From Evernia prunastri (taxonomy: Eukaryota > Ascomycota > Lecanoromycetes > Lecanorales > Parmeliaceae): a DNA stretch of 64,000 bases. Location of the stretch: contig NKYR01000125.1 of the NCBI GenBank assembly GCA_003184365.1, positions 43,838 to 107,837 of the forward strand. Reading direction: 5' to 3'. Both the position numbers and the translations under genes were made by a program. The notes under the pieces were generated by a model, which was given only the letters and a program-made list of their open reading frames with translations, had not been told where the DNA came from and made no database searches. Positions 45,250-54,854 of this stretch are shown one piece after another (the first letter of the stretch is position 1; every line of letters starts with the position of its first letter).

Positions 45250-45399
45250 GCGAATGGATCGATAGCTTGCGTTTTCTTTTGAGCAAGTGGATCTACAGCT
45301 TGCATGTTTTAGCGTTTTTTTTTTTCTTTTCTTTTCTTCTCTTTTCTTCTCTTTTCTTCTCTATGTTCATAAAATAAGCAAAAATGGAAAGTGAGAAGC

Positions 45400-45525
45400 T
45401 TTTATCCGCAATAGGTTGTCTCGGAACGATATGAAGCGAAAATAGCAAATTCAGGTTTGGCCCCTTTTATTCGCAGTGTGTTATCTCGGAGCGATATGAA
45501 GCGAAAAAAGCAAATTCAGGTTTGG
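45400..45525. repeat. Direct tandem repeat, two 61-bp units
   Basis: Units 45400-45460 and 45465-45525 are separated by CCCC. Both contain TCTCGGA.CGATATGAAGCG and end GCAAATTCAGGTTTGG. They differ at a handful of positions. Confidence 0.88.
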
Positions 45526-45602
45526 ATATTCGATGGTTCAATATTATGCTGCCCTCCAATGTAATTGCGCGCTTCAATGTAGTCGTCCCTTGCTTCCTTC
45601 AA

Positions 45603-45693
45603 AGTTTTTTATATTTGTTTTAAATACGTAAATAATTTTTAAGCGTTAAACGTTTTCTTTTAAGATTTCTCGAAGCTCGATTCGATTTAATTT
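45603..45693. repeat. RIP-like mutated copy of a 90-bp repeat (copy 1)
   Basis: It aligns without gaps to 46505-46594. Nearly every difference is C-to-T or G-to-A in this copy, for example CGCAGATAA becoming CGTAAATAA and CTTCAAGCGTTGG becoming TTTTAAGCGTTAA. The invariant core is GATTTCTCGAAGCTCGATTC. Confidence 0.85.
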
Positions 45694-45777
45694 AAATAAA
45701 TCTTCTTTACGTTCTCAGACTTTAATATAGATACGTCGTTTCGGAGCGAAATAGATGTTAATTATAGAGCAACAATC

Positions 45778-46000
45778 GAAGGGAAGAGCGAAGCAATGAG
45801 CGGAGCAACGAGCGGAGGGAGGAGCGGAGTAGAAGCGGAACAACAAGCGGAGGGAAGAGCGGAGCAATGAGCGGAGGGAGGAGCGGAGTAAGAGCGGTGC
45901 AAGGAGCTGAGCAAGGAGAGCGAAGGGAAGAGCGGAGCAATGAGAGAAGCGGAGCAATGAGAGGAGTATCAATGAGAGGAGTATCAATGAGAGGAGTATA
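45778..46000. repeat. GAGCGGAG-type minisatellite
   Basis: About 220 bp of imperfect repeats built from words such as GAGCGGAG, GGGAAGAGCGGAGCAATGA and a threefold GAGAGGAGTATCAAT at the right end. The plus strand is almost free of pyrimidine runs. Translation on the minus strand gives only Ser/Leu/Arg low complexity. Confidence 0.9.
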
Positions 46001-46504
46001 TTGTCTATAATTCTATCATCTGATCTGGATCTACCTCTTCCAGCTGATCTGGCTCTGACTCTGATCCCATTCGCCTCTCGATTCGCTGCTTCAAGCCCGA
46101 TAGATATGCTTCTTCCTGAGATCGTAGTTTGAATTCCCAAGCATTTTCGTGATGTTACTGTAGAGCTGCCATATATTCTCGACCAGCTTCTTCACTTCTT
46201 CTGTACAAATCATCTGCTCTGAGCTCAGCTTCACGGCGTTGAGCGTAAACGAAATTGAGCTGTTCTGCAATGTCGATAAGATGCTCGAAAAGATTTGAGT
46301 TCTTTAGATGTAGTTAGTATTGCGAGGTTGAGAGAGACGCTGTAGAAAGGAAGACCCAATCATATTAATGACGATCTAATGACTGTCTGATAGATCGTGT
46401 GTGTTTAACGTGTTTTTATGATTTTCGGAGTTAGCACGCGAAAGAAATGGCTTCGAAAACACTTATCGTGTACTGTTCTCTCAAGATGCTGGACTTTTGT
46501 CTCT

Positions 46505-46594
46505 AAGCTCTTCACGTTTACTTTGAATACGCAGATAATCTTCAAGCGTTGGACGTCTTCTTTTGAGATTTCTCGAAGCTCGATTCGATCCAAC
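46505..46594. repeat. Less-mutated copy of the 90-bp repeat (copy 2)
   Basis: Partner of 45603-45693. It keeps the C and G residues that are T and A in the other copy and so looks closer to the ancestral sequence. Confidence 0.85.
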
Positions 46595-46743
46595 TGCGCA
46601 ATAATAGAACTCAAAGCTTGGCTCTTCTGGAATTGAGTATGATAAGTCCTAGAACTTGTCGTTACTGGGAATTGTGGGATAGATGCGAAGTTTGAATTAG
46701 TGTTAGTTTGCTGAGATTGAGACGTAGAGAATTGTAACGGCGT

Positions 46744-46848
46744 CGGTAGTAGATCGATATCCTTCTTGACACGCGGAGGCGATTGATAAGCTTGCGTCGA
46801 TAGTAGATCGGTATCCTTCTTGACACGCGGAGGCGATTGATAAACTTG
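46744..46848. repeat. Tandem repeat, two 51-bp units at 54-bp spacing
   Basis: Units 46744-46794 and 46798-46848 share CTTCTTGACACGCGGAGGCG and GATTGATAA. The 54-bp period keeps a minus-strand frame, so an 18-residue Arg/Ile-rich peptide is repeated in it; that frame is probably a relic. Confidence 0.88.
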
Positions 46849-47902
46849 AGAGTTCTAGATAGTATTAGCAAAAGCGGAAATAATATAATGTCGACTATAC
46901 TAGTCTTAGAAGAAAGAAAGTTATCGACTTCGCCGCTTTTTCTGCTCTGAGATCTTCGATGCGAGAAGCAAAAGTTAGAATTGAGATCTTTTTCATATTC
47001 TTCTTTGTAGGGAGATTTTAAGCACTGAGAGCTCGTGCTGAGACTGATCGCTTGACATTTATTCTTTCATCTTAAAATACGATTAATAGACGGAGCTGAC
47101 ATTTCGATGTATTTTCGTAGATAGTAGGTTTTTTTTTCCGTTTCAGGCTTTTCTGCTGCATATACTGAAGGAAAGAAAAGAGAAGAAGATTAAATTTCTA
47201 GAAGAGTAAAACCGGTGAGAGAGGAGGGTCAGTGTTTGCTGGGAAATATCAGGGTGTGATTAGAGACCGAAGCTCCCGAGATATGATCATCTTAGTATCT
47301 CGGAAGTCTAAGAACGTGAAGGAGACTTATTTATATACATAAATCGTGAGTAAGGAAAAGACGAGTCTTTGTTTTAATCCTCGTTGAGATAAATTAATAA
47401 GAACGAGAGTGAGAGTGAGAGTGGGAGTGAAAGTGGGTGTGGATAACACATGTTTTCTTTGTAACTTGTAGATTACAATAAACTTTATTGATCAAAACAA
47501 AGGTCTTCTTAACACCGTAAATACAGTAGTGATAAGTTTTGAGATATGCCTTGTATAGAGATTTATTGAATTACTAATTGAAGGAAGTAGAGCGATCGTA
47601 TCTAGCTATGCTTCGAGGCTTCATTGAGTTCATCTCCATTTTTACGAGCCTTCTCGACGTCCTCCCTCCACTCATTATTTGCTTTTTTTTTATTTTTGTG
47701 AATTTCATGAATTTTGATGGAGTGAGAGAAGGACGATTTTATATTCTCTTAACTCTGATCGCTATTCAATCCCTTCTCTCTTATCGCTATCTAATTCCTT
47801 TCTTTATTCTCTTTTCACTCGTTATCTCTTCTCTCTCAACACGTTTCACACTTTAGTCACGCGTATCGATCGACGAAGCTATCTAATATATATGTCGAGC
47901 AC

Positions 47903-48028
47903 TGTAAGGGCCATGAGGTCTCTAGGCATGAGGCGGCCTGCCAGAAGTCCAGGAATCCAACATATATCTAGGCCAGATCCGGGAGACTATCCCTCTGGTG
48001 CAGCTGTGCGGCTATAGCAGTCGCATAG
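47903..48028. repeat. 126-bp direct repeat, copy A
   Basis: Begins TGTAAGGGCCATGAGGTC and ends AGCAGTCGCATAG. It is identical, as far as I can align by eye, to 48654-48779. The TG start suggests it may be the left part of a second LTR family. Confidence 0.9.
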
Positions 48029-48175
48029 TAAGTTTGCTTGGCATGGGGGTGCACTCTCCCCTGCTAAATATGCTGCCTCTGAGGATTCCCACTTGGGTTC
48101 CTCAGGATTCAGTCTATCTATGTTGTAGTAACCAATATACGAGTTGCTCAGTCACGCATGCCTAGACCCCGTTAC

Positions 48176-48398
48176 TGTTACGGACGTACCCTAGGTGTCA
48201 GGCACATAGGGAGTGTTTATGGCTATGTGTCTAGCACATAGAGTGTTTATTGGTTATTGACACATTCCCATTGACACATAGGCTAGCGGGGATTCTTCCT
48301 AGTATTTAAGCGCTCTTCTTCTGTACATATTTCCTCCTTATCTAGTTGTCTTATTCAATTTACCCCCATTAGACTTGACTCTGGGCACGGTTCTGACA
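48176..48398 (+). repeat. Gypsy 5' LTR
   Basis: 223 bp, about 93% like the right LTR by eye, with substitutions and small indels. It contains a possible promoter end, TTTAAGCGCTCTTCTTCTG. Confidence 0.88.
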
Positions 48399-48623
48399 CT
48401 ACAACTAGATCATCCACCCTTCCGTTCGTACTGGCAAGCGAACAGTAAAATAAAATTGTCAAACGGGACCGTTGTGAAGCTGTTTCGATAGCAGATCATT
48501 GGACACTCGGGTGTGGCCTACCTACAGGCAAAACGAACCATTCGTGGCTAGGACTTGTTGACCACAAGGAAAACCCCTTACGAGGAGGTCTCGCTGCATA
48601 CGTGCAAGCACCCCAGCATTCGT

Positions 48624-48624
48624 N
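48624..48624. other. Ambiguous base (N)
   Basis: One of three single Ns in the window (48624, 48780, 51681). The first two flank copy B of the 126-bp repeat inside the gypsy element. Confidence 0.95.
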
Positions 48625-48653
48625 GATTAATCTTCGTTATATTATCGCGAAAA

Positions 48654-48779
48654 TGTAAGGGCCATGAGGTCTCTAGGCATGAGGCGGCCTGCCAGAAGTC
48701 CAGGAATCCAACATATATCTAGGCCAGATCCGGGAGACTATCCCTCTGGTGCAGCTGTGCGGCTATAGCAGTCGCATAG
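48654..48779. repeat. 126-bp direct repeat, copy B
   Basis: Same sequence as 47903-48028, here inside the gypsy element and ending exactly at the N at 48780. The integrase frame starts immediately after that N. Confidence 0.9.
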
Positions 48780-48781
48780 NT

Positions 48782-49261
48782 GCATACAAACTCCAACTCC
48801 CTCCCACAATGAAGATCCGTCCAGTCGTCAGTCCCAAACTATTGACGCTCGCTCCTAGGGATCCGCTCCCGGGCCAGAAGAATCCTCCCGCAAAGCCAAT
48901 CGAGACGCCTAAGGGTGACGAATGGGTTGTGGAGGATATCCTAGACTCTCGACGTCATTACAACCAATTGCAGTACCAAGTCAAGTGGAAAGATGATGAT
49001 GACACCCTGACTTGGTGGAATACTGACAATAATGAGTTTGAGGGGGCCCAGGACGTAGTCAATGACTATCACAGCAAATATCCGGAGAACCCTGGGCCTC
49101 ACAACGCTATTGCCAAGTCAAAAAGGCCACGCCGTCTCCGAAATCTCCGAGACCTCGCCACTATCCTCATTCTTTCTGCACGCAGACGACTCGCAGGCCA
49201 ATCTACAGCGCTGGGGCATCGCTTGCCTGAGGGGGGGGGTAGTGTTACGGACGTACCCTAG
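48782..49261 (+). pseudogene. Integrase C-terminus with chromodomain (gypsy pol fragment)
   Basis: The frame opens right after the N with AYKLQLPPTMKIRPVVSPKL, the SH3-like end of a chromovirus integrase. A chromodomain follows: WVVEDILDSRRHYNQLQYQV, then KWKDDDDTLTWW and FEGAQDVVNDYHSKYP. Such chromodomains direct insertion to marked chromatin. The frame runs through the polypurine tract and stops inside the right LTR at 49261. It is a fragment of pol, without catalytic integrase or polymerase domains. Confidence 0.85.
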
Positions 49262-49467
49262 CTGTCAGGTACAAAGGGAGTGTTTATGGCTATGTGTCAG
49301 GCACATAGAGTATTTATTGGTCATTGACACATTCTCATTATCACATAGGCTAGCGGGGATTCTTCCTAGTATTTAAGCGCTCTTCTCCTGTGTACATATT
49401 CGCTCTTTATCTAGTTGTCTTATTCAATTTACCCCCATTAGACTTGACTCTGGGCACGGTTCTGACA
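49243..49467 (+). repeat. Gypsy 3' LTR
   Basis: 225 bp, directly preceded by the polypurine tract. Its end, GGTTCTGACA, abuts the coding frame of the next gene at 49468. Confidence 0.88.
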
Positions 49468-49468
49468 G

Positions 49469-50062
49469 ATTAAATCCCAGCTGAAGAGCGTTGCTCGTGA
49501 AGATACGGATATTGCAGCTGTTCTTGATCTGGTCAGATCAGAGTCTACCTCGGATGTCTATCTCTACAGACACGAAGCCATTGACGAACGTTATTCCAAG
49601 CACTCACTAGACGCCTCTTTTGCGCACGCCAAGTCTCAGTATCCCTCCGTCGTGATCGAGACATCATATTCACAGCGTCAGAAAGATTTAACGAGGCTGA
49701 CTGATGAATATGTATCCGGTTCCGACGGAAACATCGCCATGGTCCTTGGACTTGATATTGAATATGGCGTTGGGTCGAAGAAGGCATCGCTATCCATTTG
49801 GCGACCTCGATTAGTGCCGGATCCGGAGAAGGAAGAAGACGTTCTTCTGAAGACGTTCAGTGTTCGAGAAGCAGATGTAATCGCTTCCCTACTTGCTCAT
49901 TATCAATTAATATCTGCATTAGTTCAGTGCTGATGGCCTTTTCCCTTTTGACAGGTATTTCGTGCCGACGACGAAACTACCGTTCCAGGGCAAGGATTAT
50001 CCCTTCAGCTCTGTGATTTTGCGCCAAAAACTTGCTTCGCCAATACAGCTCAACAAACGTAG
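49469..50062 (+). pseudogene. 3' part of a host gene truncated at the gypsy LTR
   Basis: A frame is open directly from the LTR edge: KSQLKSVAREDTDIAAVLDL, then YPSVVIETSYSQRQKDLTRL and NIAMVLGLDIEYGVGSKKAS, with an ASLSIWRPRL segment. A 78-nt intron (49877-49954, GTAATC donor, TTGACAG acceptor) leads to a last exon ending at 50062. I recall related hypothetical proteins in many ascomycetes that share the 'VIExSYSQ...DY...SDGN...GLDIEY' pattern, and a nuclease-like fold has seemed plausible to me, but I cannot name the family. No start codon is present, so the 5' part is missing or lies elsewhere. It is listed as a pseudogene for that reason. Confidence 0.55.
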
Positions 50063-51181
50063 AGTATAACTGTCGTTCGAATCACATGCGGGCAACTCTG
50101 TTCCTTCCTACATAACGCCGAGATCAGACACGATATCAAACAAGCGCAACGAGATGTACAATCTGGCCTCCCATCCAACTGCCGAAAGAGACATCGAAAA
50201 GTCATATCGCCTGAAGCTCTGAGTCCGGGAAAGGAGGCAAAATTTGCCAAGTGTGAGACAAAAGAAGCCGCAAGATCTGAGGCAAGAGACCCGATATGGA
50301 GGTGACTGTCCATAAATACGTAACCTATGAAGGCTTATAGGACGTCAAGGCGCAATCGTCTCTTACGGTCATAAATTCATGTACGAGTACTCTGATTTGT
50401 TTCGCAACAACCATCTATCTATGCTTCCTGATTATATGTTCTCATATAGCAGCATTCCAAATCTGATCGCGAGTGTTACCCAACGAGAGACTATACGGAG
50501 CCTCAATGACTGTTTGATTCCCAAAAGTTCCAGCGTCGCCGTTCGCCAGCCCACTTTTTCATTCTTTAAATACACGGTCTACTATAAACATCCCTCACCC
50601 AGTATATCCATCAGCTTCTATGCTTATCACTAATCTTTGCACTCAACATCGCTATCCTATAACATTATTCGTACTACTAAATGCATGCGATGCGACATCG
50701 GATCCCGCAATATTTATGTGCCTTCCGAAGTCTTAACTGAACCAGACCTCTCGTTTGACGGTTTCTTCATCTTTGAGTTATGCGGAACTTGATAAGTGTT
50801 ATAATCAAAGTCTTTGGAGAGTAGATTGATAGGCAACGGGTACGAGGCTTTCTAAGCTCGACTTAGCTCATATATCGACATATCGGATTTATATATACGA
50901 TTTCTGTTATGCTGAGAGATCACTGTTCGTAATTAGTCGATCGATAGATATAATATCTTTTATTTCTGCGGATGATTAATGTAACGTCTGCGTGACATAA
51001 TCGCGCTAGCTGATCTATCTTTTTTATTAAGTTTGATTTTCTTCTGATGAACTGCTACGCTTTTGTCTTTACTATATAAAACATTTTCTATCTTTTCTAT
51101 TAATTTGACGACAACGTTCTTAGTAGAAAACGAATGAGAAAATATGTTAGAAACGAATATTGTCATAGTTCTAGCTTAGCC
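50063..51181. other. AT-rich stretch, no gene seen
   Basis: Short ORFs without recognisable features. AT content rises toward 50900-51150, and the sequence looks decayed. Confidence 0.5.
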
Positions 51182-51182
51182 C

Positions 51183-51206
51183 ATTGATTGATTGATTGAT
51201 TGATTA
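51183..51206. repeat. (ATTG)n simple repeat, tail of the LINE
   Basis: Five to six units of GATT/ATTG. Read on the minus strand this is (TCAA)n directly after the 3' end of the LINE fragment, matching the simple-repeat tails that some fungal non-LTR elements carry instead of poly(A). Confidence 0.75.
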
Positions 51207-51207
51207 T

Positions 51208-51990
51208 GTCATACTACCCTGAAGTTAGTCCCTTAGTGGGCCAACTATGCGAGATTACATAATCCATCTCCCAGCCAATCCAGCCAATCATATTGCCCCA
51301 CTAGCAAAAGTGAGGCTATACAAATCGGTGTGGATCCACTTGCTGCCTCATTGCATGCATCCTTGTGGGGGGGTACCCTACTACGCTGGGGCCCCCCACA
51401 TCGTGGCCGCGTCCTGCTTGTTGATATCATGCCTCTACGAATCCTTCTTCTTGTTCTTCATCGAGGGCTCGAAATTGCCCAATGAGCCCAGTATTCCATA
51501 TAAAATTCGCCGCCATGGAGGCGTAGCGAGGTGTTGTCAGCATATCTTCGTGAGTTATCACCCCCCCTTGCACCTTCCTCCTTTCCGCTGCCCAAAGCCT
51601 ACTCCTCTGCTTTGCATACAGCCTACATTCGTGTAGTAGGTGGCGGGCGGTCTGTCTAGCCCGCCCACATTCGCATTTGTNTGTAGTATTCCCACTAACC
51701 AAATCCGTACCCCGATAGTCTAGGCGACACCACATCCATCACTGCCTTCACACCCAGCAGTGACTTCGGGCCTCAGTGCGAGTGAGGTAGACGTTTCGGT
51801 TCTTCCCTGCCCTCGCTACTTTCAGCAGTCTCAGAGCGGGCTCCGGATCCAAGGGTGTCCTGTCGCGTTGATAGAACGATATCACTTCACTGGTAGATAA
51901 GACCAGCTTCGGGCCTGAGTACGAGTCAGGTAAACAACGCGTCGGGTGGTTTTCATATCCCAGTGTCCCTTGTAGGTGTCGCATTGGGAC
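51208..51990 (-). mobile_element. Non-LTR retrotransposon (Tad1-like LINE) 3' fragment
   Basis: On the minus strand a frame (51427-51735, with one N) encodes CECGRARQTARHLLHECRLY followed by a tail containing ANFIWNTGLIGQFRA. The CxCGxxxQTxxHxxxxC knuckle is the hallmark of the end of the second ORF of Tad1/I-clade LINEs, after reverse transcriptase and RNase H. Upstream coding is broken by stops. The element is 5'-truncated, as usual for this class; the left limit is set by the (TCAA)n tail, and the right limit is approximate. Confidence 0.75.
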
Positions 51991-52964
51991 GAGCCCAAAA
52001 CAACATGAGATCTCTTGGCTCTGATGACTACCTTAGTAGCACCAGGTTCGTAGCCGGCAGCACGTACAGCTGGATCTCGTCGCCGGCCTGATGAGCGAGG
52101 CGCTGCAAGGTAAGGTAGATTATCCGACGCATTGAGCTAATCACTCATGGATTAGCTCCAAGTTCACTTGAAGGTTACATCGAAACCTAAAATTGGGGTG
52201 TGGTCAAGTTTCCCGCTTTGAAACCAGAGAGCTTTTCGTAATTTACGGCTGAGTCTTCAAGAAGAACTTCAAGTTAGACAGCAGAGTGATATGATACAAT
52301 ACCTGTAGGATGATTTTCTATTGATCTGCTGAGATATTGTCCTCCGCCGAGGTTCAAGCAAGGATCCCAATAGATGTGCTGGGGACAATACGTCTAAGAG
52401 GCTGAGCATGTGCAACAGCTTGTAGAAAATCTGGGGAGGGAGCGAGTGAATTCTGCTGCCCATAGATCTTGGAGCCTGTTCACGCGCAGGCATCTGCTTT
52501 GATGATGGAAGATCTAGCACAGCCCAAAACTCCCGAGCCTAGCAACACCATGCCCGAGTGGGCGTGGAGACTGCGAACGGCGTGGGCTACAACACAAACT
52601 TACCATAGACTCAGGGATGGCATTGGGGATAAGATCGTAAGACCTTTAGGAGGGTAAGTCATACGCGCTGTTGCTTGACCCTGTCTGGTGGATTTTATGT
52701 GCATGCTTTGATATGCAAGATCGTTCTGACAGAGCTCCCCGCAGAAATTCGGGAAGGAAGAATGCTCGGAGGGTACCTTCTTCGCTATTTGCAGTACCCA
52801 ACTCCTGAAGCTCATACGTGATAGAACATCAATGGGGATTGGAGATATAATCGGAATTTTCGTATGTTAGATGAGAAGATTTCTGCACGTGCAAACGAAT
52901 TCATGTACTGTAGGTCTGTATCTTCCTTATGTAGATATTGCTAACATCTTGGAGGAGTGATTTG
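51991..52964. other. Intergenic, promoter side of the HET gene
   Basis: It may contain further LINE relics near 52000. No supported gene. An in-frame extension of the HET ORF to 52938 is not preferred. Confidence 0.45.
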
Positions 52965-54854
52965 ATGTATCAGTATCTGCCCTTGCCAGCTGCTGAATTC
53001 ATACGACTTCTACGCCTACAACCAGGCTCATCACCAGCGCCGATACAATGTCTAATGTCTACCCATGAGATTGAGCAAGCTCCTGCATTTCAAGCCTTGT
53101 CTTATACGTGGGGTCAAAAGATCGAACACCGGATTGGGTGCGATGATGTTGAACCCAATGGTGCTGGACGCGGCGGCCATTACTTATGTATTCATGAGAG
53201 CTTATGGTTGGCGCTTCAAAGACTGCGGCACGAGACAGAAGAACTAGTCCTGTGGATTGATGCTATCTGTATCAGTCAAACAAACAACACCGAGAGGAAT
53301 GACCAGGTTTTACTAATGCGAAAACTATTCCACCAAGCTGAGCGCATAGTTATTTGGCTTGGAGAAGAGTCACATGATAGCTCCGCTGCTTTTGATTTAG
53401 TTTCTCGCATAGCCGCTGCTGCTGCCGCTGAGCAAGCGTGTGGGCTTGTTGACACCAAGAAGATTGTTAAGTCTCAGGACCTTGGCAGCCTAGCTCTCCC
53501 AGAGCACTCCAACCCAGCATGGAAAGCCCTGAATTCCTTGTTCTGGCGTCCCTGGTTTAGTCGCGTATGGGTCATCCAAGAGGTCACGGTAGCGAATGGC
53601 GCCTCGGTGCTATGTGGACCGAACCATTGCCAATGGTCGGATCTCACAGTCACTGCAAGATACATCGAAGACCATTCTTTGACTGCAATAACTCCTGTCG
53701 ATCCGCAAAGAGCCATCAAACTTGCAGAACTTGGCAAGAGATTTCGTGAAGGGCCACCTCATTTCCTTTTGGACTTACTATCACAGGCCCGAGATACCTT
53801 TGCGACAGATGACAGAGACAAGATTTTTGCTCTACTTGGTATTGCTGGAGATGCTGAATATAGCTTGCTGAAACCAAATTACAAGAAACCGCTAGTCGAT
53901 GTATACACGACTTTGGTAAGACATTTGATCGAAAGAGATCGGAGTCTCGATGGATTGAGCGCTGTCGAGGACCGACAATTCCGCTTGAAACGGAACCGAA
54001 AACTAGACAAAGAGATTGAAGGTCTTGAAGGGAACGAGCTTCCTATGGATACTCAGCTGCCGTCTTGGGTGCCAGACTGGGAAGTGCACAGACCCTCATC
54101 TCCGTTTATACTACATCCAGCTTTTGCCACAATGAAGGCGGCTGGGTCAACCCATGCACAATGTACTTTTTCCACTGATGGTCTTACAATTTTTTGCCGC
54201 GGTATCTCGTTTGATCGAGTTGCATACGTGGGCGACACCTTTGCGGAAGCGGTGCCAGCTTCAGGGTCACTTTTCCCAGAGCTAGACGGAACCAACGCTT
54301 CGTTTCAGATGCGACAAGGTCAAGATGCGCTGGATTTTCTCGCCAGACAGCGGGGAAGACAGTGGGAAAACCTGGCCCGGGATCTTAAGACTTACCATAC
54401 AGGCGAAGACATCTTGGACGCCTTTATCAGAACTCTGGTTGTGAGCGATGGTTTCTTCCTCGACCTTCCACGAGAAAGGCTGCGGGCCTATTACACTGCT
54501 TGGCGTAAGTACTGGCGAATAGCGCGAGTAAACGACACAGACCTCATCCATTCCATCTACGAAAGTAACACTTCAGAGGAAAGTACACTGGCAACCCAAT
54601 TTCTGCAGAGCCAGCTTAAAGCCGCGTACGGTCGGCGATTCTTCACGACCTCGAAAAAATACATGGGATTGGCTCAGTCGGGAGTACGGATAGGTCAAAC
54701 TGTTGTTATTTTACATGGAGGCAAGACGCCGTACCTACTGCAGAGGGCGGGTGGCAGAGGCTATAGGTTTGTAGGGGAGTGCTACATTCATGGACTTATG
54801 AACGGCGAAGCACTCACCAAGTCGATAGCAGAACAGGAGTTTGCAATTCGGTAG
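52965..54854 (+). CDS. HET-domain protein, het-6-like
   Basis: A heterokaryon-incompatibility protein of 629 residues in one exon. The HET domain lies at about residues 40-190. Its three signature blocks are FQALSYTWGQK, ELVLWIDAICISQTNNTERN with the linked VLLMRKLFHQAERIVIWLGE, and FWRPWFSRVWVIQEV. The C-terminal region resembles the het-6/OR subgroup (RDKIFALLGIAGDAE, then a late PYLLQRAGGRGYRFVGECYI segment). HET proteins trigger programmed cell death when unlike individuals fuse. The start at 52965 (MYQYLPLPAAEFIRLLRLQPG) fits the family start better than the upstream Met at 52938. It sits in transposon-rich DNA, as this family often does. Confidence 0.9.
   Translation: MYQYLPLPAAEFIRLLRLQPGSSPAPIQCLMSTHEIEQAPAFQALSYTWGQKIEHRIGCDDVEPNGAGRGGHYLCIHESLWLALQRLRHETEELVLWIDAICISQTNNTERNDQVLLMRKLFHQAERIVIWLGEESHDSSAAFDLVSRIAAAAAAEQACGLVDTKKIVKSQDLGSLALPEHSNPAWKALNSLFWRPWFSRVWVIQEVTVANGASVLCGPNHCQWSDLTVTARYIEDHSLTAITPVDPQRAIKLAELGKRFREGPPHFLLDLLSQARDTFATDDRDKIFALLGIAGDAEYSLLKPNYKKPLVDVYTTLVRHLIERDRSLDGLSAVEDRQFRLKRNRKLDKEIEGLEGNELPMDTQLPSWVPDWEVHRPSSPFILHPAFATMKAAGSTHAQCTFSTDGLTIFCRGISFDRVAYVGDTFAEAVPASGSLFPELDGTNASFQMRQGQDALDFLARQRGRQWENLARDLKTYHTGEDILDAFIRTLVVSDGFFLDLPRERLRAYYTAWRKYWRIARVNDTDLIHSIYESNTSEESTLATQFLQSQLKAAYGRRFFTTSKKYMGLAQSGVRIGQTVVILHGGKTPYLLQRAGGRGYRFVGECYIHGLMNGEALTKSIAEQEFAIR

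Larger units (their letters stand above)
45250..47902. other. AT-rich, repeat-laden, gene-poor stretch
   Basis: Right after the DUF7492 stop the base composition drops in GC and coding signals vanish. It contains a T-rich (CTTTT)n-like run near 45310-45360, short direct repeats, a minisatellite and a (GAGAGT)n run near 47404, each listed separately where clear. The ORFs present are low-complexity. This is most likely decayed, RIP-mutated repeat sequence. Confidence 0.7.
48176..49467 (+). mobile_element. Ty3/gypsy chromovirus remnant (two LTRs plus integrase/chromodomain tail)
   Basis: Two LTRs (48176-48398 and 49243-49467) begin TGTTACGGACGTACCCTAG and end GGGCACGGTTCTGACA, so they have the TG...CA termini. 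A G-rich polypurine tract (GAGGGGGGGGGTAG) abuts the right LTR, which fixes the orientation as plus. Only the C-terminal end of integrase with a chromodomain is present between them; gag, protease, reverse transcriptase and RNase H are missing. The missing part coincides with N characters at 48624 and 48780, so the gap may be an assembly collapse rather than a true deletion. No matching target-site duplication is seen (GTTAC left, GATTA right). Confidence 0.85.

Noticed and set aside
45715..46140. 141-codon Leu/Ser/Arg ORF
   Set aside because: It is the translation of the minisatellite and has no protein-like pattern.
47578..47856. 92-codon hydrophobic ORF
   Set aside because: AT-rich decayed DNA gives Ile/Leu/Phe-rich frames by chance; no partner or family signal.
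45250..52900. A CRISPR array or centromere
   Set aside because: The repeats are few, unequal and not regularly spaced with unique spacers, and the AT-rich tract is short and mixed with transposon relics. CRISPR is not expected in a fungal nucleus.
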